Source: DATDMG01 sp036518955 (GTDB taxonomy: Bacteria > Actinomycetota > Actinomycetes > Actinomycetales > Kineosporiaceae). Taken from it: DNA of 64,000 bases. Below the pieces are notes generated by a model. It ran no database searches, was not told the origin of the DNA, and saw nothing but the letters and a program-made list of their open reading frames with translations. The DNA is taken from contig DATDMG010000561.1 of NCBI GenBank assembly GCA_036518955.1, positions 1 to 64,000 on the forward strand. Direction: 5' to 3'. Numbering within the stretch: position 1 is the first letter of the stretch; each line of letters begins with the position of its first letter. Below are positions 46,520 to 55,723 of this stretch, one piece after another. A program made the position numbers and the translations under genes.

Positions 46520-48193
46520 TCACCTCTCGCGGCCGGCGGCCCGCAGCCGGGCGTGCAGCGCGCGCAGCCGCCCACGCTCCGCCCGGACCTCGACGACGCT
46601 GATCCCCGGTAGCGGCCCGGCCAGCACCGCGAGCAACCGGTCGGCGTCCTTGACCAGTTCGTGCGGGACCCCGAACGCCCGGCAGAGCGCCCCGAGGTCG
46701 GCGCCGTGCGGGGTTCCGAACAGCCGCTCGAAGACGGCGGCCGACGACACCTTGCCCACCGCCGCCGTCGCGCCGTACTCCAGCAGCTCGAAGATGCCGC
46801 CGCCGTCATCGTTGAGGACGACGACCTGCAGGTCCGGACGCCGCTCGCCAGGACCCAGCAGGAGCGCCCCGGCATCGTGCAGGAAGGCGACGTCGCCCAC
46901 CAGCGCACGCACCCGGCCGCCGTCGCGCAGCGCCCGGCCGGTCGCGGTGGCGAGGGTCCCGTCGATGCCGGCCAGGCCGCGGTTGGCGACCACCGCCAGC
47001 GAGGCGCGCCCGACCGGCGGGCGCGCGGCCAGGTCGACGTCGCGGATCGGGTTGCTGGCCGCGACGACGAGCGTCTCGCCCGGGCGCAGCGCCGCCGCGA
47101 GCTCACGGGCGACGAGGGGCCCGGTGAGCCGGCCGGCGGCCGCTTCGGCGTCCAGGACGGCGTCGATCCCCGCCGCGGCGGCCGCACCCGCACGCTGCCA
47201 CCGGACGAGCCACTCGCCGTCCGGATCCGGCGCGGGAACCTCCACCCGGCTGCACCGGCGCACCGGACGACCCGGCTCCGGCCAGTCCGGGTAGGGCGAG
47301 ACGAGGACGGCCTCCACGTCGTCCCGGGCCAGCAGCGCGGTGACCGGTCGAGAGAGCGTGGGCCGGCCGAACACCACCACCCGCTCGACCGCCCCGCCCA
47401 ACTCGGCCCGCTCGAGCAGCAGCCGGTAGGGCCCGATCGCATGGGTGCCACCACGGGCGCCGGACGACGGCTCCGCCAGCAACGGCCAGCCCCCGCGCTC
47501 GGCGAGGCCCCGGGCGGCGGGGGTGGCACCGTCCCCGGCGAGGACGACGGTCCGCGGTCCGGGGGCCAGGGTGAGCGGGCGGTCGTCCGGCTCCGCCCGG
47601 GCGGACCACGCCGGCCGGGCCGGGGTCCACGACGCGCCGTCGTCATCCGGGACCAGGGGCTCGGTGAAGCCGAGGTCGAGATGCACGGGCCCGGGCCGCC
47701 CGGCAGCCCCGAAGGCGGCCGCGACCACGGCACGGACGGCGGCCCGGGCGCCGTCCGGGTCGCGGGCGGCGTCGGTGTCCGCCAGGTCGAGCCGGGCGCG
47801 GACGGCGTTGCCGTAGAGCGAGACCTGCAGCTCGCTGGTCTGGTTCGCCCAGGTGCCGCGGAGTGCGGGCGGGCGGTCGGCCGTGACCACGACGAGCGGG
47901 CGCCCGGCGTGGTGCGCCTCGAGGACGGCGGGATGCAGGTTCGCGGCCGCCGTCCCCGACGTCGTCACGACCGCACCCGAAGCGCCGAGCGCGACGAACG
48001 CCGCGACCCGTTCGTCGTGGCGGACGTGGAGGTCGGGGCCGCCTCCCGCCTCGGCGGCCGCCAGCGCGTAGGCAAGCGGCGCGCTGCGCGAGCCGGGGCA
48101 GAGCACGACGTGCCCGACCCCCGCGAGCGCCTCGACGGCGAGCCGGGCCAGCGACGTGGCCGGCGTCATCTGCAGGATGGTCGGGGCGGTCAC
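46520..48193 (-). CDS. menD: 2-succinyl-5-enolpyruvyl-6-hydroxy-3-cyclohexene-1-carboxylate synthase
   Basis: Thiamine diphosphate enzyme joining isochorismate and 2-oxoglutarate, 557 residues. N-terminal CPGSRSAPLAYALA, the TPP-activating Glu in HDERVAAF, TSGTAAANLHPAV, and the C-terminal cofactor motif LNDDGGGIFELLEY. GTG at 48193 has GAGG 9 nt upstream; a second start, ATG 48169, lies eight codons in. Divergent from menB with only 19 bp between the two start codons. Confidence 0.94.
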   Translation of the reverse strand: MTAPTILQMTPATSLARLAVEALAGVGHVVLCPGSRSAPLAYALAAAEAGGGPDLHVRHDERVAAFVALGASGAVVTTSGTAAANLHPAVLEAHHAGRPLVVVTADRPPALRGTWANQTSELQVSLYGNAVRARLDLADTDAARDPDGARAAVRAVVAAAFGAAGRPGPVHLDLGFTEPLVPDDDGASWTPARPAWSARAEPDDRPLTLAPGPRTVVLAGDGATPAARGLAERGGWPLLAEPSSGARGGTHAIGPYRLLLERAELGGAVERVVVFGRPTLSRPVTALLARDDVEAVLVSPYPDWPEPGRPVRRCSRVEVPAPDPDGEWLVRWQRAGAAAAAGIDAVLDAEAAAGRLTGPLVARELAAALRPGETLVVAASNPIRDVDLAARPPVGRASLAVVANRGLAGIDGTLATATGRALRDGGRVRALVGDVAFLHDAGALLLGPGERRPDLQVVVLNDDGGGIFELLEYGATAAVGKVSSAAVFERLFGTPHGADLGALCRAFGVPHELVKDADRLLAVLAGPLPGISVVEVRAERGRLRALHARLRAAGRER

Positions 48194-48199
48194 AGGGCC

Positions 48200-48205
48200 T
48201 ATCCT
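48200..48205 (+). promoter_or_regulatory. -10 element (TATCCT) of menB
   Basis: TATCCT lies 7 nt before the menB GTG at 48213 with no Shine-Dalgarno. It is located within the 19-bp gap shared with divergent menD, so the menB -35 region would lie inside menD. Confidence 0.5.
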
Positions 48206-48212
48206 CGCGGGC

Positions 48213-49172
48213 GTGACTGCGCAGAGCGAACGCGGCCCCGTCCCGGCGAAGGTGTCCGGGATCTTCGATCCGACCGTGTGGGCCGAGATCCCGGGATGGG
48301 ACCTGCACGACATCACGTACCACCGCTGTATCGCGAAGGGACCGGCGGGCGGCACGGTCCGGATCGCGTTCAACCGGCCGGAGGTGCGCAACGCGTTCCG
48401 CCCGCACACCGTCGACGAGCTGTACCGGGCGTTGGACGACGCCCGGCGGGATCCGTCCGTCGGCTGCGTGCTGCTCACCGGCAACGGGCCGAGCCCACGG
48501 GACGGCGGCTGGGCCTTCTGCTCCGGCGGGGACCAGCGGATCCGAGGCCGCTCCGGGTACCAGTACGCGTCCGGCGAGACCGTCGACACGGTCGACGAGG
48601 TGCGCGCCCGGGCCCACGGCGGCCGGTTGCACATCCTGGAGGTCCAGCGGCTGATCCGGACGATGCCGAAGATCGTGGTTGCGGTCGTGCCCGGCTGGGC
48701 GGCCGGGGGCGGGCACAGCCTCCACGTGGTGTGCGACCTGACGATCGCCAGCCGCGAGCACGCCCGGTTCAAGCAGACCGACGCGGACGTCGCGAGCTTC
48801 GACGGTGGCTACGGCTCGGCGTACCTGGCGAAGCTGGTCGGGCAGAAGTTCGCCCGAGAAATCTTCTTCCTCGGCCGGACGTACGACGCCGAGACCATGC
48901 ACCGGATGGGCGCCGTCAACATCGTGGCGGACCACGTGGCGTTGGAGGCCGTGGCGCTCGAGGTGGCCGCCGAGATCAACGGCAAGAGCCCGACCGCGCA
49001 GCGCATGCTCAAGTTCGCGTTCAACCTCACCGACGACGGGCTGATGGGCCAGCAGGTGTTCGCGGGCGAGGCGACCCGGCTGGCGTACATGACCGACGAG
49101 GCCGCCGAGGGCCGCGACGCCTTCCTCCAGAAGCGGCCACCGGACTGGTCCCCCTTCCCCTGGTACTACTGA
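48213..49172 (+). CDS. menB: 1,4-dihydroxy-2-naphthoyl-CoA synthase
   Basis: Crotonase-fold enzyme that closes the naphthoquinone ring, 319 residues. Family features: NRPEVRNAFRPHTVDEL, WAFCSGGDQRIRGRSGYQY, VVPGWAAGGGHSLHVVCDLTIAS, DVASFDGGYGSAYLA, and the C-terminal KRPPDWSPFPWYY. GTG start by family alignment and by TATCCT 7 nt upstream. Confidence 0.96.
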   Translation: MTAQSERGPVPAKVSGIFDPTVWAEIPGWDLHDITYHRCIAKGPAGGTVRIAFNRPEVRNAFRPHTVDELYRALDDARRDPSVGCVLLTGNGPSPRDGGWAFCSGGDQRIRGRSGYQYASGETVDTVDEVRARAHGGRLHILEVQRLIRTMPKIVVAVVPGWAAGGGHSLHVVCDLTIASREHARFKQTDADVASFDGGYGSAYLAKLVGQKFAREIFFLGRTYDAETMHRMGAVNIVADHVALEAVALEVAAEINGKSPTAQRMLKFAFNLTDDGLMGQQVFAGEATRLAYMTDEAAEGRDAFLQKRPPDWSPFPWYY

Positions 49173-49739
49173 AGGTAACGTCCTGGCCTGTGCGGGTGAC
49201 GCCAAACCGGCTCTGACCTGCGCGGGAGCCTCTCGTCACTCGTCAACGTCTGACAGCCGTTGACGCATGGATGTGCCCCAGATGTGCCCGGCGGCCCCAC
49301 TAGGCGATCTTGACGGCCCATCGCTGACTGTCCCAGTGAAGCCAACCGAGGACGTGACGCTTGGTAGATGCAACGTTCCGGCTTCGGTCGGCATCATCGG
49401 AGCATGGGGAACCTCGAGCCCGTGCCTTCGCCTTAGCTTGATCGTTAACCCGTGGGTTGCTTGCTGCCACGTCGGCCCGACGTCGCCTGCTGCTCGTCGT
49501 GGTCGACCCACCGTCACGACGCGGAGGGGCGTTGGGGTGTGCGGCGTCGGAGAGCGGACGTGCCGGTGCTCGGACGGGGGGAGACGGTAGTCGGCCGCGG
49601 TGGCCGGATGTCACGGTGAACGGACCGGACGGCGTGGCCGCCGTCCGGTCCGGTCTCGGGAGCGGAGCGAGTCCGGGCGGCTCGACGACCGCGACGAGGT
49701 GCGGGCCGGGCCCGACACACCGTCGAGAAAGGCACCGGA
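49173..49739. other. Spacer between menB and the S1 protease, no confident gene
   Basis: 567 bp. The first 280 bp is less G+C-rich and repeats GATGTGCCC. The minus strand has an open frame (49236-49517) ending in GHIWGTSMRQRL, which might be the tail of a decayed gene, but there is no upstream domain. AACCCGTGGGTT (about 49447-49458) is a small palindrome. Nothing here can be called a gene. Confidence 0.5.
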
Positions 49740-50576
49740 ATGTCGAGAAGGAGTTGGCTCGCCGTCGTGCGGTCGCGGGCCAGGGTCGTGGGTGCCGGGT
49801 TGGGAGTGGTCGCGCTGGGCGTGACGGCACTGGTGGTGACGGGCTCGGGTCCGGCGTCGGCGGTGGATGCCGTGCGCCAGCAACTGCCCATCGTGGCCGG
49901 CACCGAGCTGAGCCTGCCGGGCGGTGCCTGCACGGCGGGCGCCGTGTTGACGGCGAACGGGTTGCTGTGGAACGTCACCGACTATCAGCGGTCGGTGCGG
50001 TACGTGGTGACCGCGGGTCACTGCGGCAGCGTCAACGACCCGGTGAGCGTGCGCACGCCGAGCGGGGTGGTGCAGGTCGGCAAGGTGACCTGGACCTCCG
50101 ACCGGGCTGATCTGGCGCTGGTCAGGATCGAGCCCGATGCGAGCAGGCGCCAGCTGTGCGGGTCCGGTCCCGACGGCCCCCGGTGCGTCATCTCGGTCGC
50201 CTACACCCCCCGGGCCACCGGAAAGGTCTTGCTGCCGGCGGGTGCCGTGTCCGTCACCAGCACCGGCACCCCCGGCAGCAGCGAGATCTTCTGCACCAGC
50301 GGCATAACCACCGGTGCCATGTGTGTGTGGCACACCTACGTTCCCCCACAGCCGATCTCTGAACTTCCAGCGGGCGCTTCCTTGGCGGAAAGCGCGGCCT
50401 CCAACACCGAAATCGGGGACTCCGGCGGCCCGGTCGTCAGCCGAAGCGGCGTCCTCTACGGAATCATCGCCAGCAGAGGTAGGGTCGGCAGTTCGGTGCC
50501 CGATGTCACCGTTTACACCACCATGGATCAGTTCTTCAAGGAACAGTCCGGGTACAGCCTGGCGCCCGCCAACTAG
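49740..50576 (+). CDS. Secreted trypsin-like serine protease (S1 family)
   Basis: 278 residues. A signal peptide with basic start and long hydrophobic core ends near Ala41 (GPASA). Catalytic triad: His94 (TAGHC), Asp124 (RADLALV) and Ser228 (GDSGGPV). Cys95, 140, 149, 185 and 195 can form disulfides; a short pro-region may lie between 42 and 60. AAAGG lies 8 nt before the ATG. It resembles Streptomyces-type extracellular proteases; substrate unknown. Several kb from the I36 inhibitor. Confidence 0.88.
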   Translation: MSRRSWLAVVRSRARVVGAGLGVVALGVTALVVTGSGPASAVDAVRQQLPIVAGTELSLPGGACTAGAVLTANGLLWNVTDYQRSVRYVVTAGHCGSVNDPVSVRTPSGVVQVGKVTWTSDRADLALVRIEPDASRRQLCGSGPDGPRCVISVAYTPRATGKVLLPAGAVSVTSTGTPGSSEIFCTSGITTGAMCVWHTYVPPQPISELPAGASLAESAASNTEIGDSGGPVVSRSGVLYGIIASRGRVGSSVPDVTVYTTMDQFFKEQSGYSLAPAN

Positions 50577-50577
50577 C

Positions 50578-50871
50578 CTAGGCTCGATCTGCCTCGGCCG
50601 CGACGTGATGCTCCGCCGCACGGCACAGATGATCGCTGACGGAACCGTCACCACGTTCCACGAGCCGTTCATACAACTGCGCAGCCCGGTCATGGGCCAG
50701 CGCGCTTCTGTCGTGAGCGACCGCAGCCCTGACAGCAGCCTCGACCGATCTACGGCGGGCTTCCTGGAGGCATTCTGAGGCCAGGACCGCAGCGTGCCGC
50801 TGCGGGTCGGGACCTGGCTCCCCGTCCCGAGCACGACGAGCTCCCCGAGCGGCACGCCGGCACGGTGGCAC
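50578..50871 (-). CDS. Small helical hypothetical protein
   Basis: 97 residues from GTG at 50871. After an Arg-rich start, the region from ASECLQEARRRSVEAAV to HHVAAEADRA is a long Ala/Arg/Glu/His-rich amphipathic stretch likely to form helices or a coiled coil. No family recognised. It follows the GntR gene by 36 nt on the same strand and ends 1 bp from the convergent protease stop. Confidence 0.5.
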   Translation of the reverse strand: MPPCRRAARGARRARDGEPGPDPQRHAAVLASECLQEARRRSVEAAVRAAVAHDRSALAHDRAAQLYERLVERGDGSVSDHLCRAAEHHVAAEADRA

Positions 50872-50907
50872 GGTGGCAGCGACACGCGGTCGGTAGCGGG
50901 CGGCCGG

Positions 50908-51666
50908 TCAGCCGCCGCCGCGGCCGAACGTCGTCCACACGGCCTCGAACCAGGCCCGGGCGTGCACGACGTACTGGCCGTCGGGCGATTCCGGATCATC
51001 CCCGGCGCGATGGAACAGCATCGGCTCCGGAACCCGCGCGCCCCCGGCCGCCTCCACGACCGGGCAGAACCCGAAGAACACGTCGCGTTCGTTGAGCACG
51101 TACAGGGTGAACATCGGCGACGTGCCGTGCCGGCGCACCTCCGCCGTCGCCCGCGGTACCAGCCCGAGCTCGCCCAACTCCTCGACCGCGTCCGCGAGCG
51201 CGGCCACGTCGCGATCCGGGCCGCCGGCGGGGTCCCGATCCCGGTCTGCGACACCGGCGACGAGGATCCGGACGACGACCGAGGACGGCGCCAGGCGGCC
51301 GGAGCGGATCGCCTCCAGCGGGCCGGCGAGGGCGGCGGCGAGAGACTCGACGGAGACGCCGGTGAAGTCCACCGACACGTGCTCGGCGGTGAAGGCCCGC
51401 TCGACGTGTGCGGTGAACCCGACCGGCAGCTCGGGCCGGGAGCGGACGAACACGCCACTCCCCTGCCGCGTCACCACCAGGCCCTCGTCGCGCAGCAGCC
51501 GGACCGCCTGCTGCACGGTCATCCGCGCCACCCCGTAGCGCCGGGCCAACTGCTGCCCGGAGGGCAGCTGCTCGCCGGGCGACAGGCGACTGGTGAGGAT
51601 CATGGCCCGCAGATCGTTCGCCACCTGCCGGTACGGGGGCCGGGGATCGTCCGGGTCGAGCGACAT
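50908..51666 (-). CDS. GntR family transcriptional regulator
   Basis: 252 residues. N-terminal winged helix (about 8-75: PPYRQVANDLRAMIL, GEQLPSGQQLARRYGVARMTVQQAV, GLVVTRQGSGVFV) typical of the GntR superfamily. The C-terminal domain (about 85-250) is not a clear UTRA or FCD domain; its ligand is unknown. ATG at 51666 fits the domain boundary; the open frame extends upstream but adds no recognisable sequence. It may control the adjacent small gene or the protease. Confidence 0.85.
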   Translation of the reverse strand: MSLDPDDPRPPYRQVANDLRAMILTSRLSPGEQLPSGQQLARRYGVARMTVQQAVRLLRDEGLVVTRQGSGVFVRSRPELPVGFTAHVERAFTAEHVSVDFTGVSVESLAAALAGPLEAIRSGRLAPSSVVVRILVAGVADRDRDPAGGPDRDVAALADAVEELGELGLVPRATAEVRRHGTSPMFTLYVLNERDVFFGFCPVVEAAGGARVPEPMLFHRAGDDPESPDGQYVVHARAWFEAVWTTFGRGGG

Positions 51667-52123
51667 CGATAACTCACGGTCCTGTTGGCTCTGCGGGAGA
51701 ATGTCCAGTTGAGGAAAAGCCACACTGCGTGTTCCATACATGAAGGTTCGGTGGGCAATGTCCATGTGCGGTGAGCGCATGGTAGCGGCCACCGGGCGCC
51801 GCCCACGCACGCCTTGACACGCCTATGCTGGCTAGCCATCCTGGACCAATATCGGACAACTGGGCAGAAACAGGACAAGCATGTGATCGCGTTCCCCACC
51901 CGGGCGGGCAGGCGACGCGGCGACCGCCGGCAGGCCGGTCGACGATGCCACGCAGGCGCTGATGCCACGCAGGCGCTCGGGCGGACGGCCCCGGGCGGCC
52001 GTCCCGGGTCGTGATGGCTCCGGCCCGGGGCGGCCTCCGGCCTGTCCCCTACCATGATCGCCGAGCGGGGGTCCCCTCCCGTGAGCGGCGTGCGCGGGTC
52101 CCGTGGGCGGCGTGCGCGGTCAG
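51667..52123. other. Spacer between GntR gene and a hypothetical gene; contains a 17-bp tandem duplication
   Basis: 457 bp upstream of the GntR gene. GATGCCACGCAGGCGCT is repeated exactly at 51944-51960 and 51961-51977. Related CAACTGGACA-like words occur near 51699 and 51857 and might be regulator sites. No confident gene. Confidence 0.5.
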
Positions 52124-53449
52124 CTACTCGACGACCACGTCGCGGTGCAGCACCCGGTGGCGCAGCGCCGCGCGGAACAGGTCCGCCCCGGCCGGGCGCG
52201 CCTTGAGCTGCCGGTCCAGCAGCGCCCCCGACTCCTCGACGAGTTCCAACCAGCGCAACTCCCGCAGCACGGAGAAGAACAGCGGCCCGGTGTCGGACTC
52301 GGAGGGGGCACGTCGGCCGGCCACCCGCCACCCGGATTCGGTGACGACCGACTGCACCAGCGAGCGGACGTCCTCCTCCGAGACCGGATCACCCGGCTCC
52401 AGTACGGCGAGCACGACCTCCCAGGCCACGGCGAGCGCGGAGTGCTCGGGCCCGATCAGACCGCTGGCCACCGCGGACCACAGAGCGCGGCCGTCCGCGG
52501 CCGCGGCCCGCCCGGTCGGCGTCTGGATCAGCCGCGCGCCCCGCCGCCGGACGAGGCCCAGCCGCATCGCCGTCTCGCGCAGAACCAGTACCGGGTAGGC
52601 GTCGACCTCCCGGCTGGCCGGTCCGATCAGCTCCTCCCGCCACCCGAGCTCGTCCAGGGCCCGGGCGACGGTGCGCGGTGGCAGGTAGCCCGCAGCAGTC
52701 AGCACGAGACCGTCGGCGACCTCGGCGAGCAGCCAGTCCAGCGGCCGCAGCAGGTTGCGGGCCAGCGACGCCGGGCCGGCGTCCACGCCCTCGCGCAGCC
52801 GGGCGGCGACGGGTGCCAGCAGCGCGCTGCGTGTGGTGGACCGGGCACCGCGGACCCAGCGGTTCAGGCGCTCGTCGAGCAGCGCCTCGTACGGCGTGCG
52901 GCCGGCCAGGGCGGAATCCGGCGTCGTCAGCACCGAGACCGTGATCTCGGCCTGCTGGTCCCGCCAGCCCCGCGCGGCGGGGACCAGCTCCCCTGCGGCG
53001 ACCGCCAACTCCAGCCGGTCCGCGACCGACTCCAGCGCGTACGCCTCGGCCGGTTCCATCACCGCCCCCCAGGTGACGAACTCGGTGTTGGGCGGCTCGA
53101 TCCCGGACCGCTGGGCGGCCTTGCGCGCCAGCATCCGACCGCGGTCCGGAGCCTGCTCACCACCGATCAGGACCTGTCGGGTGGTGTCACTGCGGGCCAG
53201 CGCGGCGTAGCGCTGCAGGCCCAGCTCGTCGAGCAGCGCGGCCAGGGCCTGCGCGACCCGCCACCGGGCTGCGCCGTCCTCCGGCCAACCGCGGGCCAGC
53301 TCCTCCCAGCAGAACTGCTGAAGGCGCCACTGGGTGAGAACCTCCGGCCCTTCGCCTCCGGTCAGGGTCTCCCATGCGGCACGGGCGTCTTCTACCAGGG
53401 CCGCGTCGATCCGGCCCAGAGTGGCAAGAGCCTGCTCCACCGAATGCAC
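52124..53449 (-). CDS. Hypothetical protein
   Basis: 441 residues, soluble, largely helical. The middle and C-terminal part (PLDWLLAEVADGLVLTAAGYLPP, then LRETAMRLGLVRRRGARLIQTPTGRA) recalls a domain found in actinobacterial proteins, sometimes fused to pRiA4b ORF-3-like domains; this is from memory and tentative. I chose GTG at 53449 because CAGTCT (53456-53461) lies 6 nt upstream. An in-frame ATG is at 53491. Divergent from menE. Confidence 0.7.
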   Translation of the reverse strand: MHSVEQALATLGRIDAALVEDARAAWETLTGGEGPEVLTQWRLQQFCWEELARGWPEDGAARWRVAQALAALLDELGLQRYAALARSDTTRQVLIGGEQAPDRGRMLARKAAQRSGIEPPNTEFVTWGAVMEPAEAYALESVADRLELAVAAGELVPAARGWRDQQAEITVSVLTTPDSALAGRTPYEALLDERLNRWVRGARSTTRSALLAPVAARLREGVDAGPASLARNLLRPLDWLLAEVADGLVLTAAGYLPPRTVARALDELGWREELIGPASREVDAYPVLVLRETAMRLGLVRRRGARLIQTPTGRAAAADGRALWSAVASGLIGPEHSALAVAWEVVLAVLEPGDPVSEEDVRSLVQSVVTESGWRVAGRRAPSESDTGPLFFSVLRELRWLELVEESGALLDRQLKARPAGADLFRAALRHRVLHRDVVVE

Positions 53450-53593
53450 CGTGCCAGACTGCCAGGTTCCGCGCCCGAGCGGGCGGATCATGGCGCACAC
53501 TGTGATGACACCGGTACACACACAAGATCGACAAGGCTCGGACGACGTGACCCGCCACCCTGCCGACGCCCGTATGCCCGGCTCTGCCCGGCA

Positions 53594-53599
53594 TACGCT
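53594..53599 (+). promoter_or_regulatory. -10 element (TACGCT) of menE
   Basis: TACGCT lies 7 nt before the GTG at 53607 and there is no Shine-Dalgarno, which supports 53607 over an ATG further upstream. Confidence 0.45.
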
Positions 53600-53606
53600 G
53601 GGGCGC

Positions 53607-54794
53607 GTGTCCTCGCGCCGGCTGGAACCCGTCGCCGTGCCGGCCGGTGCCGACGTCCTGGCACTGCTGCCGGCGCTGCGGGCCGCGCTGCGCGGCGACG
53701 GCCCGGCGCTGCTGCCGCACGCCGCAGGCACCCCGCCGGCGGTCTCGCTGCGGGCCGGGGAGGCACTGGCCGCGGGCGAGGACGACCCGGCCGACCCGAC
53801 GGTCGCCGTCGTCGCCACGTCCGGCTCCACCGGCCGCCCGAAGGGCGCGCTGCTCACCGCATCGGCGCTGCTGGCGTCCGCCTCCGCCACGCACGACCGG
53901 CTCGACGGCCCCGGGCGGTGGCTGCTCGCCCTGCCCGCCGACCACGTGGCCGGCCTGCAGGTACTGCTCCGGGCGATGGTCACCGGCACCGAACCCGGCG
54001 TCGTGGACCTCACCGGCGGCTTCGACCCGGCGGCCTTCACGCACGCCGCCCGGGCACTTGCGGGCCGGCGTCGCTACACCGCCCTGGTGCCCACCCAGCT
54101 GCGCCGGCTCCTGGACGCCGGGGGCGCGGCCCGGGCGGCGCTCGCCGGCCTCGACGCCGTCCTCATCGGCGGTGCCGCCACCCCGCCGGCGCTGCTCGCC
54201 GAGGCCCGGGGTGCCGGCGTCCACGTCGTCACCACGTACGGGATGAGCGAGACCTGCGGCGGCTGCGTCTACGACGGGCTCCCGCTCGCCGGCGTCCGGG
54301 TCGTCGTGGACACGGACGGCCGGGTACGGCTCGGCGGCCCGACCGTGGCCCGGGGCTACCGGGGTGGCGACCCGGAGGGCACGTTCACCACCGGCGACGA
54401 CGGGATCCGCTGGTTCCGCACCGACGACGCCGGGGTGCTCGACCCCGACGGCCGCCTGCGCGTCCTCGGACGGCTGGACGACCTGATCGTGACCGGTGGT
54501 CTGAAGGTGTCGCCGGGCGTCGTCGAGGGCGCCCTGCTCACCGTCCCGGGCGTGGCCGAGGCGGCCGTCGTCGGCGTCCCGGACCGGACGTGGGGGGAAC
54601 GCATCGTCGCCTTCGTGGTGCCGGCGCCGGGCGGCGATCCACCGACGCTCACCGACGTCCGGCGGCTGGTCGGGGAGCGGGCGGGGCGGCACGCGGCGCC
54701 TCACCAACTGCTCGTCCTCGACCGGCTGCCGCTGCGGGGGCCGGGCAAGCCGGACCGTCTCCAGCTCCGCCGGCTGGCCCAGTACGGGCCCTAG
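53607..54794 (+). CDS. menE: o-Succinylbenzoate-CoA ligase
   Basis: Adenylates o-succinylbenzoate and joins it to CoA, feeding MenB. 395 residues of the AMP-binding family: P-loop TSGSTGRPKG, TTYGMSETCGG, LGRLDDLIVTGGLKVSPGVVE, and a C-terminal Lys in PLRGPGKPDRLQL. Shorter than many acyl-CoA synthetases, as is usual for actinobacterial MenE. menA follows after 25 bp. Confidence 0.93.
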   Translation: MSSRRLEPVAVPAGADVLALLPALRAALRGDGPALLPHAAGTPPAVSLRAGEALAAGEDDPADPTVAVVATSGSTGRPKGALLTASALLASASATHDRLDGPGRWLLALPADHVAGLQVLLRAMVTGTEPGVVDLTGGFDPAAFTHAARALAGRRRYTALVPTQLRRLLDAGGAARAALAGLDAVLIGGAATPPALLAEARGAGVHVVTTYGMSETCGGCVYDGLPLAGVRVVVDTDGRVRLGGPTVARGYRGGDPEGTFTTGDDGIRWFRTDDAGVLDPDGRLRVLGRLDDLIVTGGLKVSPGVVEGALLTVPGVAEAAVVGVPDRTWGERIVAFVVPAPGGDPPTLTDVRRLVGERAGRHAAPHQLLVLDRLPLRGPGKPDRLQLRRLAQYGP

Positions 54795-54807
54795 GACGGC
54801 GACGGTC

Positions 54808-54813
54808 TAGCGT
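54808..54813 (+). promoter_or_regulatory. -10 element (TAGCGT) of menA
   Basis: TAGCGT lies 6 nt before the menA ATG, in the 25-bp gap after menE. It suggests that menA has its own leaderless promoter. Confidence 0.45.
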
Positions 54814-54819
54814 GCGGGC

Positions 54820-55689
54820 ATGGCATCTCGCGCTCAGTGGATCGCCGGTGCGCGGCCGCGCACCCTGCCCGCCGCGCTGTCGCCGGTGCTGGTCGGCACC
54901 GGTGCCGCTCTCGGGCTGGGCAGCCGACACCCCGGCCGGGCGTTGACCGCGTTGCTGGTGGCGCTGGCCCTGCAGGTGGGGGTCAACTACGCCAACGACT
55001 ACTCCGACGGGGTGCGCGGCACGGACGACGACCGGGTGGGCCCGTTCCGGCTCACCGCCTCCGGGGCGGCCCGGCCGGGTCACGTCCGCGCCGCCGCGTT
55101 CGGCTGCTTCGCCGCCGCCGGCCTGGCCGGGCTGGGGCTGGTGGCCGCCAGCGGCACGTGGTGGTTGATCGTGGTGGGCGCGGCGGCGATCCTGGCGGCG
55201 TGGTACTACACGGGCGGCAGCCGGCCGTACGGCTACCACGGGCTCGGCGAGGTGTTCGTGTTCGTGTTCTTCGGCCTGGTGGCCGTCCTCGGGACGACGT
55301 ACACGCAGGCGCTGACGGTGAACTCTCCGGCGGTCGCCGGCGCCGTCGGCGTCGGCGTGCTGGCGTGCGCCATCCTCGTCGCCAACAACCTGCGGGACGT
55401 GCCCACCGACGCCGTCGCAGGCAAGCTGACCCTCGCCGTCCGGATCGGGGCACCGGGCACACGCCGCCTCTACGCGGGCCTGGTCGGGACGGCGATGCTG
55501 GCCGCCGTGGTGGCCGCCGTCTGGCGGCCCTGGAGCCTCCTCGCGCTGGCCTCCGCCGCGGCCGCGGTGGCACCGCTGCGGGCCGTCGCCACCGGCGCCA
55601 CCGGGCGCGACCTGCTACCCGTTCTCCGGGACACCGGCAGGCTGGAGCTGTGCTACGCCGTCCTGCTGGCGATCGGCCTGGCGGCGTGA
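54820..55689 (+). CDS. menA: 1,4-dihydroxy-2-naphthoate polyprenyltransferase
   Basis: Membrane prenyltransferase attaching the polyprenyl tail to DHNA, giving demethylmenaquinone. 289 residues, about eight or nine membrane segments. First Asp-rich motif NYANDYSDGVRGTDDDR and second NNLRDVPTD are intact. Its prenyl donor is probably made by the synthase at 24.8 kb, and MenG (42.7 kb) methylates the product. Confidence 0.95.
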   Translation: MASRAQWIAGARPRTLPAALSPVLVGTGAALGLGSRHPGRALTALLVALALQVGVNYANDYSDGVRGTDDDRVGPFRLTASGAARPGHVRAAAFGCFAAAGLAGLGLVAASGTWWLIVVGAAAILAAWYYTGGSRPYGYHGLGEVFVFVFFGLVAVLGTTYTQALTVNSPAVAGAVGVGVLACAILVANNLRDVPTDAVAGKLTLAVRIGAPGTRRLYAGLVGTAMLAAVVAAVWRPWSLLALASAAAAVAPLRAVATGATGRDLLPVLRDTGRLELCYAVLLAIGLAA

Positions 55690-55723
55690 CGTCAGGTGGC
55701 GAACTCGCCACCCACAGCGGCGG

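Noticed and set aside
49236..49517. Minus-strand frame ending GHIWGTSMRQRL, considered as an integrase remnant
   Set aside because: No catalytic Arg-His-x-x-Arg-Tyr residues and no upstream recombinase domain or att-like repeats are visible; similarity is only an impression.
51814..51829. TTGACA followed by TATGCT, considered as a promoter
   Set aside because: The hexamers are only 4 bp apart, so they cannot be a -35/-10 pair, and no confident gene follows on that strand.
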